NCBI RefSeq assembly: GCF_034479555.1 | Contig: NZ_CP140151.1 | Span: 2,666,001-2,730,000 of the forward strand | From: Chromohalobacter canadensis | GTDB taxonomy: Bacteria; Pseudomonadota; Gammaproteobacteria; Pseudomonadales; Halomonadaceae | DNA: 64,000 nucleotides | Direction of reading: 5' to 3' | Notes under the pieces: generated by a model | What the model was told of the DNA's origin: nothing | The model's input: only the letters and a program-made list of their open reading frames with translations | Database searches by the model: none | Part shown: positions 35,506 through 44,082 of the stretch, one piece after another | How the letters are laid out: every line of letters starts with the position of its first letter | How positions within the stretch are numbered: position 1 is the stretch's first letter | Position numbers and translations under genes: made by a program

Positions 35506-37317
35506 ATGAGCTACGCCCGTTTCTCTCGTTTACCCGGCGAGATGAGCCGGCACGCATCCATGCATGCGTTGCTGAATTGCATTATCAAGGAAGTGGCAAT
35601 ACCCCATGGTGCCGTATTCCACCGATGGCCGGCCCGGCGCGATGGACTGCCGCAGCAGTTGCACGGTCTACCCTTACTGATCGAATGGTCGGCATCGCTG
35701 TCGCTGTTTGTGATGGTGGACCGGCGTTCGGTCATTGGTAGCCACTTTTATCTCTCCGATGTCTACCTGCGAGAGGCAGAGAGTGCTGGCTGGCATGCCC
35801 CTGAGATGGGGGAGTTGATCGCCGCACTGTTGGAGCACTGCCGGTGGAATGACGGCACGCTTAATCGGGAATTGTGCGATCAAGTCGTGCAAAGCCAGGA
35901 TGTCATGACGACGATCGTCACGCATGCCGTCGAGCAGCCCAGGCTTCATCCGCTGACGGACTACCGTTGCAGTGAGCAGGGGCTGTGGTTTGGCCATCCC
36001 AATCACCCCACGCCCAAGACCCGGCAATGGCCGTCCCATTTGCTTCAGGAAAGGCCTGCCTACGCGCCGGAGTTCTGCGCCACTACGGCTCTGTATCAGT
36101 TCTCCTTTCCGGTGGCCGGGCTGAGCGTGCAGGCCAATCGCATCAATGCTCAGGATGTGCTGGCGCAGGTGGCGGACCAGCGCCATGCCGAGGATGACGG
36201 GCGTGTGGTGCTCAGCATGCACCCGGTGCAGGCCGACCTGTTCCTCCAGGATGCCCGAGTGGCGGAGATGATTGAGGACGGCACCATCTGCGATCTTGGC
36301 CAGAGCGGTTTGCAGGCGGCGCCCACCGCCTCGATGCGAACCTGGTACATCGCGGGGCATCCTTGGTTCCTCAAGGGTTCGCTGAATGTGCGCATCACCA
36401 ACTGTGTGCGCAAGAACGCCTGGTACGAGCTGGAAAGCACGCTGATCATCGATCGCATCATGCACCGGCTCGTCCAGCTCGAGGATGCGGCGCTGCAGGC
36501 ACTCTGCGTGGCCCAGGAACCGGCCACGGTGCACTGGACGCCGGCCGTGGGCGATGAGGCCGACAAACGCTGGTTCCGGGAGCAGACCGGCATGATCCTG
36601 AGAGAAAACTTCTGTCAGCGCTTCTCGCCGGAACGTTGCCTGCTCAGCGCGACATTGTTCGCGCGCGATGTGCAGTTGGTGCCCATGGTGTTGTCCTTCA
36701 TCGACACAGCGATGCCCGGCGAGGTACCTCGGCCACTGCCAGCGGAAGGTCGGGTTCGGGCGTGGTTTCAGGCCTACCTGCGTACTCTGGTGGGCCCGGT
36801 CTTGGTGCTATTCTTCCGTCACGGCATCGTCATGGAGCCCCACCTGCAGAATTGCGTGCTGATCCATGACCAAGGCATGCCTCGGCAGGTGCTGTTGCGC
36901 GACTTCGAGGGGGTCAAGCTGACCGAGGATAAGGGAGTGGACTGGCTCACGGGGGAGTCACTGCATCCCCACGTCAGGGAGTCGATGACCTATTGTCGCG
37001 AGCAGGGCTGGAACCGTATCGCTTATTGCCTGCTCGTCAATCATGTCGCCGAGGCGATCCTGGCACTGAGCTGGCAGCGCCCGGCCCTGGGCGAGGCGCT
37101 GTGGCAGGACATCCTGGACGAGCTGCACCGCGTGCGGGAGGCCCTGGGCGGCGACGCACCAGAGCTGGATACGTTGCTGGCGGGGGGCGAGCTGCCCTGC
37201 AAGACCAACTTCAAGCTACGGCTGATGGCCCGGGCGGACCGGCAGGCTCAGTATGTGGCGTTGCCCAACCCCTGGCACACCACCCAGAACCTGGGACGGG
37301 AGGTGGCCTATGGCTGA
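35506..37317 (+). CDS. acsD: NIS siderophore synthetase (IucA/IucC family), AcsD-like
   Basis: A 603-residue NRPS-independent siderophore synthetase that would adenylate citrate and condense it with an amine or alcohol. Family marks are GHPNHPTPKTRQ (ATP-binding loop), SMHPVQADLF, SLNVRITNCVRKNAWYE, the catalytic-core segment EPHLQNCVLIHDQ and the C-terminal KTNFKLRLMAR / LPNPWH. First position in an operon ordered as acsD-acsE-acsC-acsB-acsA suggests AcsD, which joins serine to citrate in achromobactin. The ATG at 35506 has GGAGG four bases upstream, a short spacing. The stop overlaps the decarboxylase start by eight bases. Specificity is inferred from order. Confidence 0.82.
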   Translation: MSYARFSRLPGEMSRHASMHALLNCIIKEVAIPHGAVFHRWPARRDGLPQQLHGLPLLIEWSASLSLFVMVDRRSVIGSHFYLSDVYLREAESAGWHAPEMGELIAALLEHCRWNDGTLNRELCDQVVQSQDVMTTIVTHAVEQPRLHPLTDYRCSEQGLWFGHPNHPTPKTRQWPSHLLQERPAYAPEFCATTALYQFSFPVAGLSVQANRINAQDVLAQVADQRHAEDDGRVVLSMHPVQADLFLQDARVAEMIEDGTICDLGQSGLQAAPTASMRTWYIAGHPWFLKGSLNVRITNCVRKNAWYELESTLIIDRIMHRLVQLEDAALQALCVAQEPATVHWTPAVGDEADKRWFREQTGMILRENFCQRFSPERCLLSATLFARDVQLVPMVLSFIDTAMPGEVPRPLPAEGRVRAWFQAYLRTLVGPVLVLFFRHGIVMEPHLQNCVLIHDQGMPRQVLLRDFEGVKLTEDKGVDWLTGESLHPHVRESMTYCREQGWNRIAYCLLVNHVAEAILALSWQRPALGEALWQDILDELHRVREALGGDAPELDTLLAGGELPCKTNFKLRLMARADRQAQYVALPNPWHTTQNLGREVAYG

Positions 37318-38572
37318 GCGCCTGGCGATTCCCGATCACGTGCTCTCCGCCATCGCCTCGCAGCGACAGGCCAGCTCAGAGCCCATGGCGGCGTTCTTCT
37401 ATGACCTGCCGGCACTCGCCGCGCATGGCCGGGCCATGCGCGAGGCATTGCCACCGGGCGTCGAGCTTTACTATGCGATCAAGGCCAACAGTGAAGCGGC
37501 CATCATCGATACGCTGGCGCCGGTGGTGGACGGGCTCGAGCTATCGTCTGGCGGCGAGATCGCGCGGGCCTGCGCCTGCTCGACGCCGCGCCCCTGGGTG
37601 CTCTCCGGCCCGGGCAAGCTGGATACCGACATGCGTGAGGCCATGAGGAGAGGCGTCGAGGCCTTTCATGTCGAAAGCCTCGGGGAAGTAGCACGCCTGC
37701 AGGCGGTCGCGGCGGCGCTGGATCACCAGCAGCCGGTGCTGCTGCGTATCAATCCGGCCTTGCCCGAGGATCTCTCCAGCCGGCTGCGAATGGCCGGCAC
37801 CGCCACGCCGTTCGGCATCGACGAGTCGCAGCTTGCTGACGCCGTCCGCGCGGTCGACGACGCGCCGAACCTGGCGCTGGTCGGTTTTCATATCCATGCC
37901 ATGTCGCACCAACGTTGCGAGCAGCGCCACCAGCGGCTGCTGGCGTCCTATCTGGAGCGCTGGCCGCAGTGGCGAGCGCTGGCGCGTGCTCCTGAACGGG
38001 TCACGCAGCTCAATGTGGGGGGCGGCATCGGTGTGAACTATCTCCAGCCGTCCGAGCAGTTCGACTGGTCCGGCCTGTGCCAGGCCTTGGGCCAGCGGCT
38101 GGCGGCCATGGACGAGCCGCCGCTGGTGCGCTTCGAGATCGGCCGTTTTCTGTCGGCCTTCTGCGGCTACTACGCGATCGAGGTGCTCGATACCAAGGTT
38201 AGCCATGGGGAAGGCTTTATCGTCTGCCGGGGTGGTACACACCAATTCCGACTGCCTGCCGCCCAGGGGCACGATCACCCGGTCATTCACCTGCCGCGCG
38301 ACCCTCGGCAGGCGAGTGAGGGCGAGCGCCGGTCCTGGACCGTGGTGGGGCAGCTGTGTACCCCCAAGGACGTGCTGAGCCGCCAGCAGGAGCTGCAAGG
38401 GGTCGAGGTGGGCGACTTGCTAGTGCTGCCGCTGGCCGGTGCCTACGGCTACAACATCTCTCACGCGGACTTCCTGTGCCACCCCCGGCCGGATCAGGTC
38501 TTCATCCGTGACGCCCGCGAAGGCAGCGAACTCGAGACGACCAGCCATCGGCGCGCCGAGCCGGTGAGCTGA
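37310..38572 (+). CDS. acsE: PLP-dependent decarboxylase of siderophore biosynthesis (AcsE/SbnH-like)
   Basis: A 420-residue fold-type III (alanine-racemase-like barrel) decarboxylase related to diaminopimelate decarboxylase. The PLP lysine is in YYAIKANSEAA, with GLELSSGGEIARA, GVEAFHVESLGEVARL, the phosphate-binding NVGGGIGVNY, and QLCTPKDVLSR carrying the active-site Cys near the C terminus. AcsE acts on the seryl-citrate intermediate and SbnH makes diaminoethane units; context favours one of these. The ATG at 37310 overlaps the acsD stop (ATGGCTGA) and has GGGAGG upstream. Confidence 0.85.
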   Translation: MAERLAIPDHVLSAIASQRQASSEPMAAFFYDLPALAAHGRAMREALPPGVELYYAIKANSEAAIIDTLAPVVDGLELSSGGEIARACACSTPRPWVLSGPGKLDTDMREAMRRGVEAFHVESLGEVARLQAVAAALDHQQPVLLRINPALPEDLSSRLRMAGTATPFGIDESQLADAVRAVDDAPNLALVGFHIHAMSHQRCEQRHQRLLASYLERWPQWRALARAPERVTQLNVGGGIGVNYLQPSEQFDWSGLCQALGQRLAAMDEPPLVRFEIGRFLSAFCGYYAIEVLDTKVSHGEGFIVCRGGTHQFRLPAAQGHDHPVIHLPRDPRQASEGERRSWTVVGQLCTPKDVLSRQQELQGVEVGDLLVLPLAGAYGYNISHADFLCHPRPDQVFIRDAREGSELETTSHRRAEPVS

Positions 38573-38611
38573 CCGGGACGCTGCGCCGATTCATTTTCCA
38601 GGAGTTACCCC

Positions 38612-40525
38612 ATGACATCACAGGAACGTGTTCTGTCGCCGGCTGTGGCCATCGCAGACAACCCCGGCGCGCGGGGCGGCATCGACACGCCTTTTGCTTC
38701 CGACAGGTACTGGCGGCATCACGCTCGCATTGAGCAGCGTGTCGTTGGCCAGCTGTTGCAGACCCTGCTCTACGAGGACGTGCTGCCCTATGAGGCCATC
38801 GCCGACCCGCAGCTTGGCGTCGCCGGCGCCACGCGCTTCTCTCTGACGCTGGGCCAGCGTCGCTATCGGGTGGACGGCTGGCAGTGCCAAAGTTTTCGGC
38901 TGATTCGCCTCGAGCACGCCTCGCTGGTGGTCGAAGGCGATGAGGGCCGCGAGAACCCGGCGGGTACCCCGGCGCCAGTGAGCCTGCCTCGCTTCCTGGA
39001 GGATCTCGAGGCGGCGCTCGATGGTGGGACGATTCAGCCGGGCTTCGTCGATGAACTGATGCAAACCCTGGTCAAGGATTTGCAGTCATCTGCCTGGCCG
39101 TTGCCCGTCCACGAAACGCCGCAGACGCTGGGCGCCGATGCCCTGGAGCAGTACTTCACCGACGCGCACAGCTACCACCCTTGTTACAAGTCACGGCTCG
39201 GCTTCTCCCTGCGCGACAATCAGCGTTATGGGCCAGAGTTCGCCCAGCCGCTGCATGTGTGGTGGCTAGCCGTGCCGGTCCGCCTGGCGCACCAGGGAGC
39301 GGTCAGCGGAATGGCGCTGGCCGACCGGAGCGCGGAGGACGCCGGGCCGCATGTGCAGGCGCGCCTGGCTGACCACCTCGCCAGGCGCCGGCTGGCGCGC
39401 GACGAAGTCGTGCTGATGCCAGTGCATCCCTGGCAATGGGAGAACGCGCTGGTGACGGCGCTCTATCCAGAGCTTGCCAGTGGCGAGATCGTACTGCTCG
39501 GCGAGGGAGAGACGGCCTATACCGCGCAGCAGTCGATTCGCACCCTGGCCCCACAGGACACGCATCAGCCCTATCTCAAACTGGCGATGAGTATCACCAA
39601 TACCTCCAGCACTCGCATCCTGGCGCGTCACACCGTCACCAACGCCCCCATAATCACCCAGTGGCTCCAGCGCCTCATCGCTACCGACGAGACTGCCAGA
39701 TCCGCGGGTTTCGTGATCCTCGGCGAGGTGGCCGGTGTGGCGTTGGACGAGCGTGCTTTCCCCAACGCTCGCTACCACGACGTGTACGGCAAGGTCGGTG
39801 CCATCTGGCGGCAGAACGTCGGCGAGTTCCTGGCCGACGGCGAACAGGCCGTGCCCTTCAACGGGCTGAGCCAGTTCACCCGCGACGCCGAGGGCGAGCC
39901 CGCCAGCCCCTTCATCGCGCCCTGGGTGGCGCGCCATGGGCTGGACGCCTGGAGTCGACAGCTCGTGCATGTCGCGACCCTGCCGATCATCCATCTGCTG
40001 TTCGCCGAGGGCGTGGGGATGGAGTCCCATGGTCAGAACATCGTAGTCATCCATCGCGATGGCTGGCCGGTGCGGGTGGCGCTGAAGGATTTTCACGATG
40101 GTGTGCGCTTCAGTCCCTCGCATCTGGCGCGGCCTGAGCTGGCTCCCGCCCTGGAGCCCGTGCCCGAGCGCCATGCCGCCCTCAACCGCAATTCCTTCAT
40201 CGTCACCGACGACCCGCACGCGGTTCGCGACTATTCCTGCGACGCCTTCTTCTTCATCGCCCTGGCGGAGATGGCGATCTTCCTTCAGCGGCATTTCGGC
40301 CTGGATGAGTCACGGTTCTGGGCCATGGCGGCAGCGGAGATCAAAGCCTACCAGCGCGCTCACCCCCAGCACGGCGAGCGCTACCGCTGCTTCGACGTCT
40401 TCGCCCCTTGGTGGGAGGTGGAAGCCCTGACCCGGCGTCGCCTGTTCGGTGACGACGATCCCCAGGTCAAACATGTCCCCAACCCGCTGGCGGCCTTCGC
40501 GCCCGGTAAGGAGGCGGCATGCTGA
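38612..40525 (+). CDS. acsC: NIS siderophore synthetase (IucA/IucC family), AcsC-like by position
   Basis: A 637-residue synthetase. Family marks are SYHPCYKSRLGF (ATP loop), PVHPWQWENAL, SIRTLAP, LKLAMSITNTSSTRIL, the catalytic core MESHGQNIVVIHRDGWPVRVALKDFHDG and LFGDDDPQVKHVPNPL at the end. In achromobactin AcsC adds a 2-oxoglutarate unit, and the third position here fits; sequence alone does not tell me AcsC from AcsA. AGGAG precedes the ATG. There is a 39-base gap to acsE and a seven-base overlap with acsB. Confidence 0.82.
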   Translation: MTSQERVLSPAVAIADNPGARGGIDTPFASDRYWRHHARIEQRVVGQLLQTLLYEDVLPYEAIADPQLGVAGATRFSLTLGQRRYRVDGWQCQSFRLIRLEHASLVVEGDEGRENPAGTPAPVSLPRFLEDLEAALDGGTIQPGFVDELMQTLVKDLQSSAWPLPVHETPQTLGADALEQYFTDAHSYHPCYKSRLGFSLRDNQRYGPEFAQPLHVWWLAVPVRLAHQGAVSGMALADRSAEDAGPHVQARLADHLARRRLARDEVVLMPVHPWQWENALVTALYPELASGEIVLLGEGETAYTAQQSIRTLAPQDTHQPYLKLAMSITNTSSTRILARHTVTNAPIITQWLQRLIATDETARSAGFVILGEVAGVALDERAFPNARYHDVYGKVGAIWRQNVGEFLADGEQAVPFNGLSQFTRDAEGEPASPFIAPWVARHGLDAWSRQLVHVATLPIIHLLFAEGVGMESHGQNIVVIHRDGWPVRVALKDFHDGVRFSPSHLARPELAPALEPVPERHAALNRNSFIVTDDPHAVRDYSCDAFFFIALAEMAIFLQRHFGLDESRFWAMAAAEIKAYQRAHPQHGERYRCFDVFAPWWEVEALTRRRLFGDDDPQVKHVPNPLAAFAPGKEAAC

Positions 40526-41310
40526 GGACCAACCGGCTTAAGTGGGCACTGGCCGAGGGCCGTGAGGTCCATGGGGTTATCGCCTCGCTGCCCGCGGCCG
40601 CCTCCATCGAACTGATTGCGGAGGCGGGCTTCGACTTCGTGGTGATCGACACCGAGCATGTGCTGATCAACCCGGAAACCGTCGAGCACATGATCCGTAC
40701 CGCCGAGAGCTACCGACTGACGCCGCTGGTACGGGTGGCGGATGCCGATCCCAAAACCCTGCTGCGCCTGCTCGACGGTGGCGCCCAGGGGATCGTGCTG
40801 CCTCAGGTGGAAGATGCCGAGACTCTCGAGCGCGCCGTGGCCGCCTGCAAGTACGCCCCGGAGGGCGAGCGCAGTCTCAATGCCGGGCGGCCCGGCGCCT
40901 TCGGCAAGGCTTCGCTGGCGGACTACGTCGTCGAGGCCAACCGGGAAATCATGGTGGTTGCCATGATCGAGAGCCGCCGCGGCGTGGCTGAGATCGAGGC
41001 GATCTGTGCGGTGCCGGGCCTCGACATGGTACTGGAAGGGGCGGCGGACCTGTCCCAGTCGCTGGGTGTGACCTGGCAGCCCGGACACCCCGACGTCGTT
41101 CAGGCGCTGGAGGCGGTTCAGGGCACCGCCAGCGAGCACCATATTCCCTATTGCGCCTTCCTGCGCGATTCGGCGGCCAAGGCCCGGTGGCGGGCGCGGG
41201 GCGTCAGCACCTTCATGCTGGGCGATGAGCGAGGAATCGCCTTTCGTGCTCTGCAGCAGGCACTCGGCGACGCCCGGACGCTAGAAAGCAGCGAGGCCCC
41301 GCCGTCATGA
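40519..41310 (+). CDS. acsB: HpcH/HpaI-type citrate synthase of siderophore biosynthesis (SbnG/AcsB-like)
   Basis: A 263-residue class II aldolase-fold enzyme. It follows staphylococcal SbnG very closely, from memory: EAGFDFVVIDTEHVLINPET (metal-site Glu and His), LTPLVRV, GAQGIVLPQVEDAE, MVVAMIESRRGV and MVLEGAADLSQSLG. SbnG condenses oxaloacetate and acetyl-CoA into citrate dedicated to the siderophore, independent of the TCA-cycle enzyme. Location between two NIS synthetases, with overlaps on both sides (seven and four bases), shows tight coupling. This gene firmly separates the cluster from aerobactin-type loci. Confidence 0.9.
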   Translation: MLRTNRLKWALAEGREVHGVIASLPAAASIELIAEAGFDFVVIDTEHVLINPETVEHMIRTAESYRLTPLVRVADADPKTLLRLLDGGAQGIVLPQVEDAETLERAVAACKYAPEGERSLNAGRPGAFGKASLADYVVEANREIMVVAMIESRRGVAEIEAICAVPGLDMVLEGAADLSQSLGVTWQPGHPDVVQALEAVQGTASEHHIPYCAFLRDSAAKARWRARGVSTFMLGDERGIAFRALQQALGDARTLESSEAPPS

Positions 41311-43319
41311 GGACACCGACAGTGAATTCTTCCTTTCCTTCGAATCGGGCGGGCGAGGACGCCTCGCTCGCCAGTACCGACACGGTGATGGAGCGCACGA
41401 CCATGGACACTCTCGATGCCAAGCAATACGCCCAGGCGCAGATCATGCAGTCGCTGGTGGATGGCCTGCTGGTCGAGGGCCTGCTGGATAGCCTGGGCGC
41501 GGCCTGGCTGAGTGCCACCGAGGCCGATGATGGGCTCACCCGCCTCGCGGCGTTCCACGCGCATTTGCTGCCAGCTCATTGCGGCACCCTTCCGCAGTGG
41601 TTCTGGCACTGGCCGCAGGACAATCATCACAGCGTGGTCATGCTGTTGCGGCCAGGCATCGCCCAGGCGTGGGAGAAGGTACCGCAGACCCCGGTGATCG
41701 TGAGGTATCACGAGAGCGGGGAGTGGGCGTCGCTCGACCCTGTCGCCTTCATGCGCCGCGTCTTCGGCGTCATGACGCAAGACGACGAATCGACCCTAGG
41801 GCAGGGACAGCAAGTGTTTCTCCGGGCACTTGCCGACAGCTGCTGGCAGGCGGAAAGCTCCGTGGCACACCGGGTGGAAACGCGTGACCTGCTGGCTCGC
41901 GATACGGCCAAGCATTTTGCGATCATGGAACAGTGGGCATCGTTGCTCGACCGGCCCTATCACCCTACGGCGAAGGCCAAGCAGGGGCTCAGCGAGAGCG
42001 AATATCGTGCCTACATGGCCGAGTTCAATGCCCTCATCACGCTGCGCTGGGTCGCGATGGCCCGTGACCGGGTGATGACCGGCGACGGCGTCGACGAGGC
42101 TTGCCCCGAGCCGGTGCGGTGGCTCGCCGGTGACGAGGGCCGACGGGTGCTCGAGCAGGAGATGGCCTCGCGAGGGCTGGCCCGGACCCACGTCGCCATC
42201 CCCGTGCATCCCTGGCAGCATGAGCATGCGTTGCTCCACTGGCTGGAAGTGGCCTTCGCGGCGGGAGGCTGTGTCACGCTGGAGACGCTCACCGAACCCT
42301 GGCTTGCGACCTCTTCACTGCGCTCGTTGGCCCCGACCACGGCGAGTCCGCATTTTCTGAAACTGCCGATGGCCATCCATTCGCTGGGCGCCTCGCGCTA
42401 CCTGCCGGCAGTCAAGATGCTCAATGGCGACCTCAGTGCCCGCCTGCTTCACCAGGCCAGGGAAAAAGACCCCCGGCTCGCCGAGGCGCTTTACCTGTGC
42501 GACGAGAGCAAGTGGTGGGCTTACATGCCGAAGGAGGCGACGCTGTTCGACGAAGCCCCACGGCATCTGTCCGCCATGGTGCGCAGTTATCCCGATGCGT
42601 TGCTGGCAGACCCGGACGTGCGTCTGGTGCCCATGGCCACCCTGGGGACGCCGCTGCCGGGTGGCGAGCACCACCTGTTCGACGACTGGCTGGCGCAGCG
42701 CGGGATGGCGGCCAGCGCCGCCTCGGTGCAGGCACTCTTCGGCGAGCTGTGCGACACCTTCTTCGACATCAACCTGCGCATGTTCCGGCTCGGAATGCTG
42801 GCGGAAGTGCATGGCCAGAATGCGGTACTGGTCTTCAAGAAGGGGCAGTGTCACGGCCTGCTGCTACGTGACCACGACTCGTTGAGGATCAACGTCGCGC
42901 GTCTCGAGCAGCACGGCATGCAGGACCCGTGCTACTGCATCAAGCCCGGCCACGCCAACACCCTTTATCACGACAGCCTCGAGGCCTTGCTATTCTGGCT
43001 GCAGACGCTGGCGATCCAGGTCAACCTGCGCGCAATCATCGACACACTGGGGGATCACTACGGTGTTTCGAGTCATGAGCTGTGGAGGCAAATGGCGGCG
43101 TGCCTAGCGGCTGTGATCGAGACGGTTCCCTTCGATACTCGCGATCGCGCCATGCTCAATGAGCAGCTCTTCGAGAGCCCACAGTGGCCCTATAAGCGTC
43201 TCATCGCGCCGATCATCGAGCGTGCCGGCGGGCCGGGCAGCATGCCCTTTGCCAGTAGCTCGACCTGTAATCCCTTCATGCGCCTCGGTCTGCCCACCGA
43301 GACGCTGATCGAGGCCTGA
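41307..43319 (+). CDS. acsA: NIS siderophore synthetase (IucA/IucC family), AcsA-like by position
   Basis: A 670-residue synthetase, the longest of the three. Marks are YHPTAKAKQGLSE (ATP loop), IPVHPWQHEHAL, SLRSLAPTT, LKLPMAIHSLGASRYLP, the core VHGQNAVLVFKKGQCHGLLLRDHDS and C-terminal ASSSTCNPFMRLGL. By order it corresponds to AcsA, which in achromobactin couples diaminobutyrate to the citrate intermediate. It starts in a four-base overlap with acsB (ATGA); ATGs at 41388 and 41403 are alternatives, and the first ~30 residues look unlike the family. It ends the biosynthesis operon, with a terminator 22 bases later. Confidence 0.82.
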   Translation: MRTPTVNSSFPSNRAGEDASLASTDTVMERTTMDTLDAKQYAQAQIMQSLVDGLLVEGLLDSLGAAWLSATEADDGLTRLAAFHAHLLPAHCGTLPQWFWHWPQDNHHSVVMLLRPGIAQAWEKVPQTPVIVRYHESGEWASLDPVAFMRRVFGVMTQDDESTLGQGQQVFLRALADSCWQAESSVAHRVETRDLLARDTAKHFAIMEQWASLLDRPYHPTAKAKQGLSESEYRAYMAEFNALITLRWVAMARDRVMTGDGVDEACPEPVRWLAGDEGRRVLEQEMASRGLARTHVAIPVHPWQHEHALLHWLEVAFAAGGCVTLETLTEPWLATSSLRSLAPTTASPHFLKLPMAIHSLGASRYLPAVKMLNGDLSARLLHQAREKDPRLAEALYLCDESKWWAYMPKEATLFDEAPRHLSAMVRSYPDALLADPDVRLVPMATLGTPLPGGEHHLFDDWLAQRGMAASAASVQALFGELCDTFFDINLRMFRLGMLAEVHGQNAVLVFKKGQCHGLLLRDHDSLRINVARLEQHGMQDPCYCIKPGHANTLYHDSLEALLFWLQTLAIQVNLRAIIDTLGDHYGVSSHELWRQMAACLAAVIETVPFDTRDRAMLNEQLFESPQWPYKRLIAPIIERAGGPGSMPFASSSTCNPFMRLGLPTETLIEA

Positions 43320-43340
43320 GACGGACAGCAACCGACGACG

Positions 43341-43373
43341 AACACCGCCCGAGATAGCCTTGGGCGGTGTTTT
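43341..43373. terminator. Terminator between convergent biosynthesis and transport operons
   Basis: AACACCGCCC (43341-43350) pairs perfectly with GGGCGGTGTT (43362-43371) and is followed by TT, giving a TTTT at the edge. It lies 22 bases after acsA and 33 bases from the stop of the leftward RraA-family gene. Confidence 0.8.
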
Positions 43374-43405
43374 CGTGTGGGTGGTGTTTTTACGGGGAAG
43401 CGCGC

Positions 43406-44029
43406 TTAGCGAAACCATTCGGGGAACTCGGCTGCCAGGGCGTTACGCTTTTCCGCCTCTCGGGCTTGTTTGGCCTCGGCGGCGTCAGCCAGGGCATCGG
43501 CATGATGCACCGGGATGACGAAGAGCCCGTCGTCGTCACCGACGACCAGGTCGCCCGGGCTGATCGCGGTGCCGTCGATGGCGACGGGTGTGTTGATCTC
43601 GCCTTCCAGCTCCAGCGCCCGTGTGGTCAGGGGGCTGGTCGTTCGCGCATAGGTGGGCAGGTCCAGCCTGCATAGAGCATCCCGGTCGGTGATGGCACCG
43701 TTGGTGACGATGCCTGCGAGCTGCTTGCGCAGTGCCGCGTAGGCGCGAAATTCACCCCAGCAGGCACGCCGCTGGTCACCGGATACGTCGATCACCAGCA
43801 CGTCGCCCGGGCAGGCCATCTTTAGCGCCTCACGGATGATGCTGCCGTCGAGGTGGGGAATCCTGACCGTCAGCGCCGTTCCCAGCAGCCTCACCGGGCG
43901 CTTCAGCGGCGAGAGCGAGGTGATGGCGCCGAAGTCGGTGATATGGCCAAGGGTAGATGTGGCAAGCGTTTGGTAACGTTGCCGTTGCTGTGCCGTGAAG
44001 GGGTCCTGTCGAGGGGCGATATGGAACAT
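43406..44029 (-). CDS. RraA/HMG-aldolase-family protein
   Basis: A 207-residue protein of the RraA/4-hydroxy-4-methyl-2-oxoglutarate aldolase fold. Landmarks are STLGHITDFGAITSLSPL, LLGTALTVRIPHLDG, CPGDVLVIDVSGDQRRACWGE (family G-D-V-L-V-D motif), GIVTNGAITDRDAL and INTPVAIDGTAISPGDLVVGDDDGL. Family members cleave 4-hydroxy-2-oxo acids or decarboxylate oxaloacetate; others bind RNase E. It is the last gene of the leftward transport operon, 53 bases after the FecD-like permease. A role with oxaloacetate or 2-oxoglutarate-derived units of the siderophore is a guess from context. The frame is open far upstream, but the ATG at 44029 matches the family N terminus. Confidence 0.8.
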   Translation of the reverse strand: MFHIAPRQDPFTAQQRQRYQTLATSTLGHITDFGAITSLSPLKRPVRLLGTALTVRIPHLDGSIIREALKMACPGDVLVIDVSGDQRRACWGEFRAYAALRKQLAGIVTNGAITDRDALCRLDLPTYARTTSPLTTRALELEGEINTPVAIDGTAISPGDLVVGDDDGLFVIPVHHADALADAAEAKQAREAEKRNALAAEFPEWFR

Positions 44030-44082
44030 GGATATTGCCTTGAGTGTAATGATACACAATGAAAGGGAACAAGCGCGGGCCG

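Noticed and set aside
35506..43319. Aerobactin cluster
   Set aside because: No lysine N6-hydroxylase (IucD) or acetyltransferase (IucB); instead an SbnG/AcsB-like citrate synthase and an AcsE/SbnH-like decarboxylase are present.
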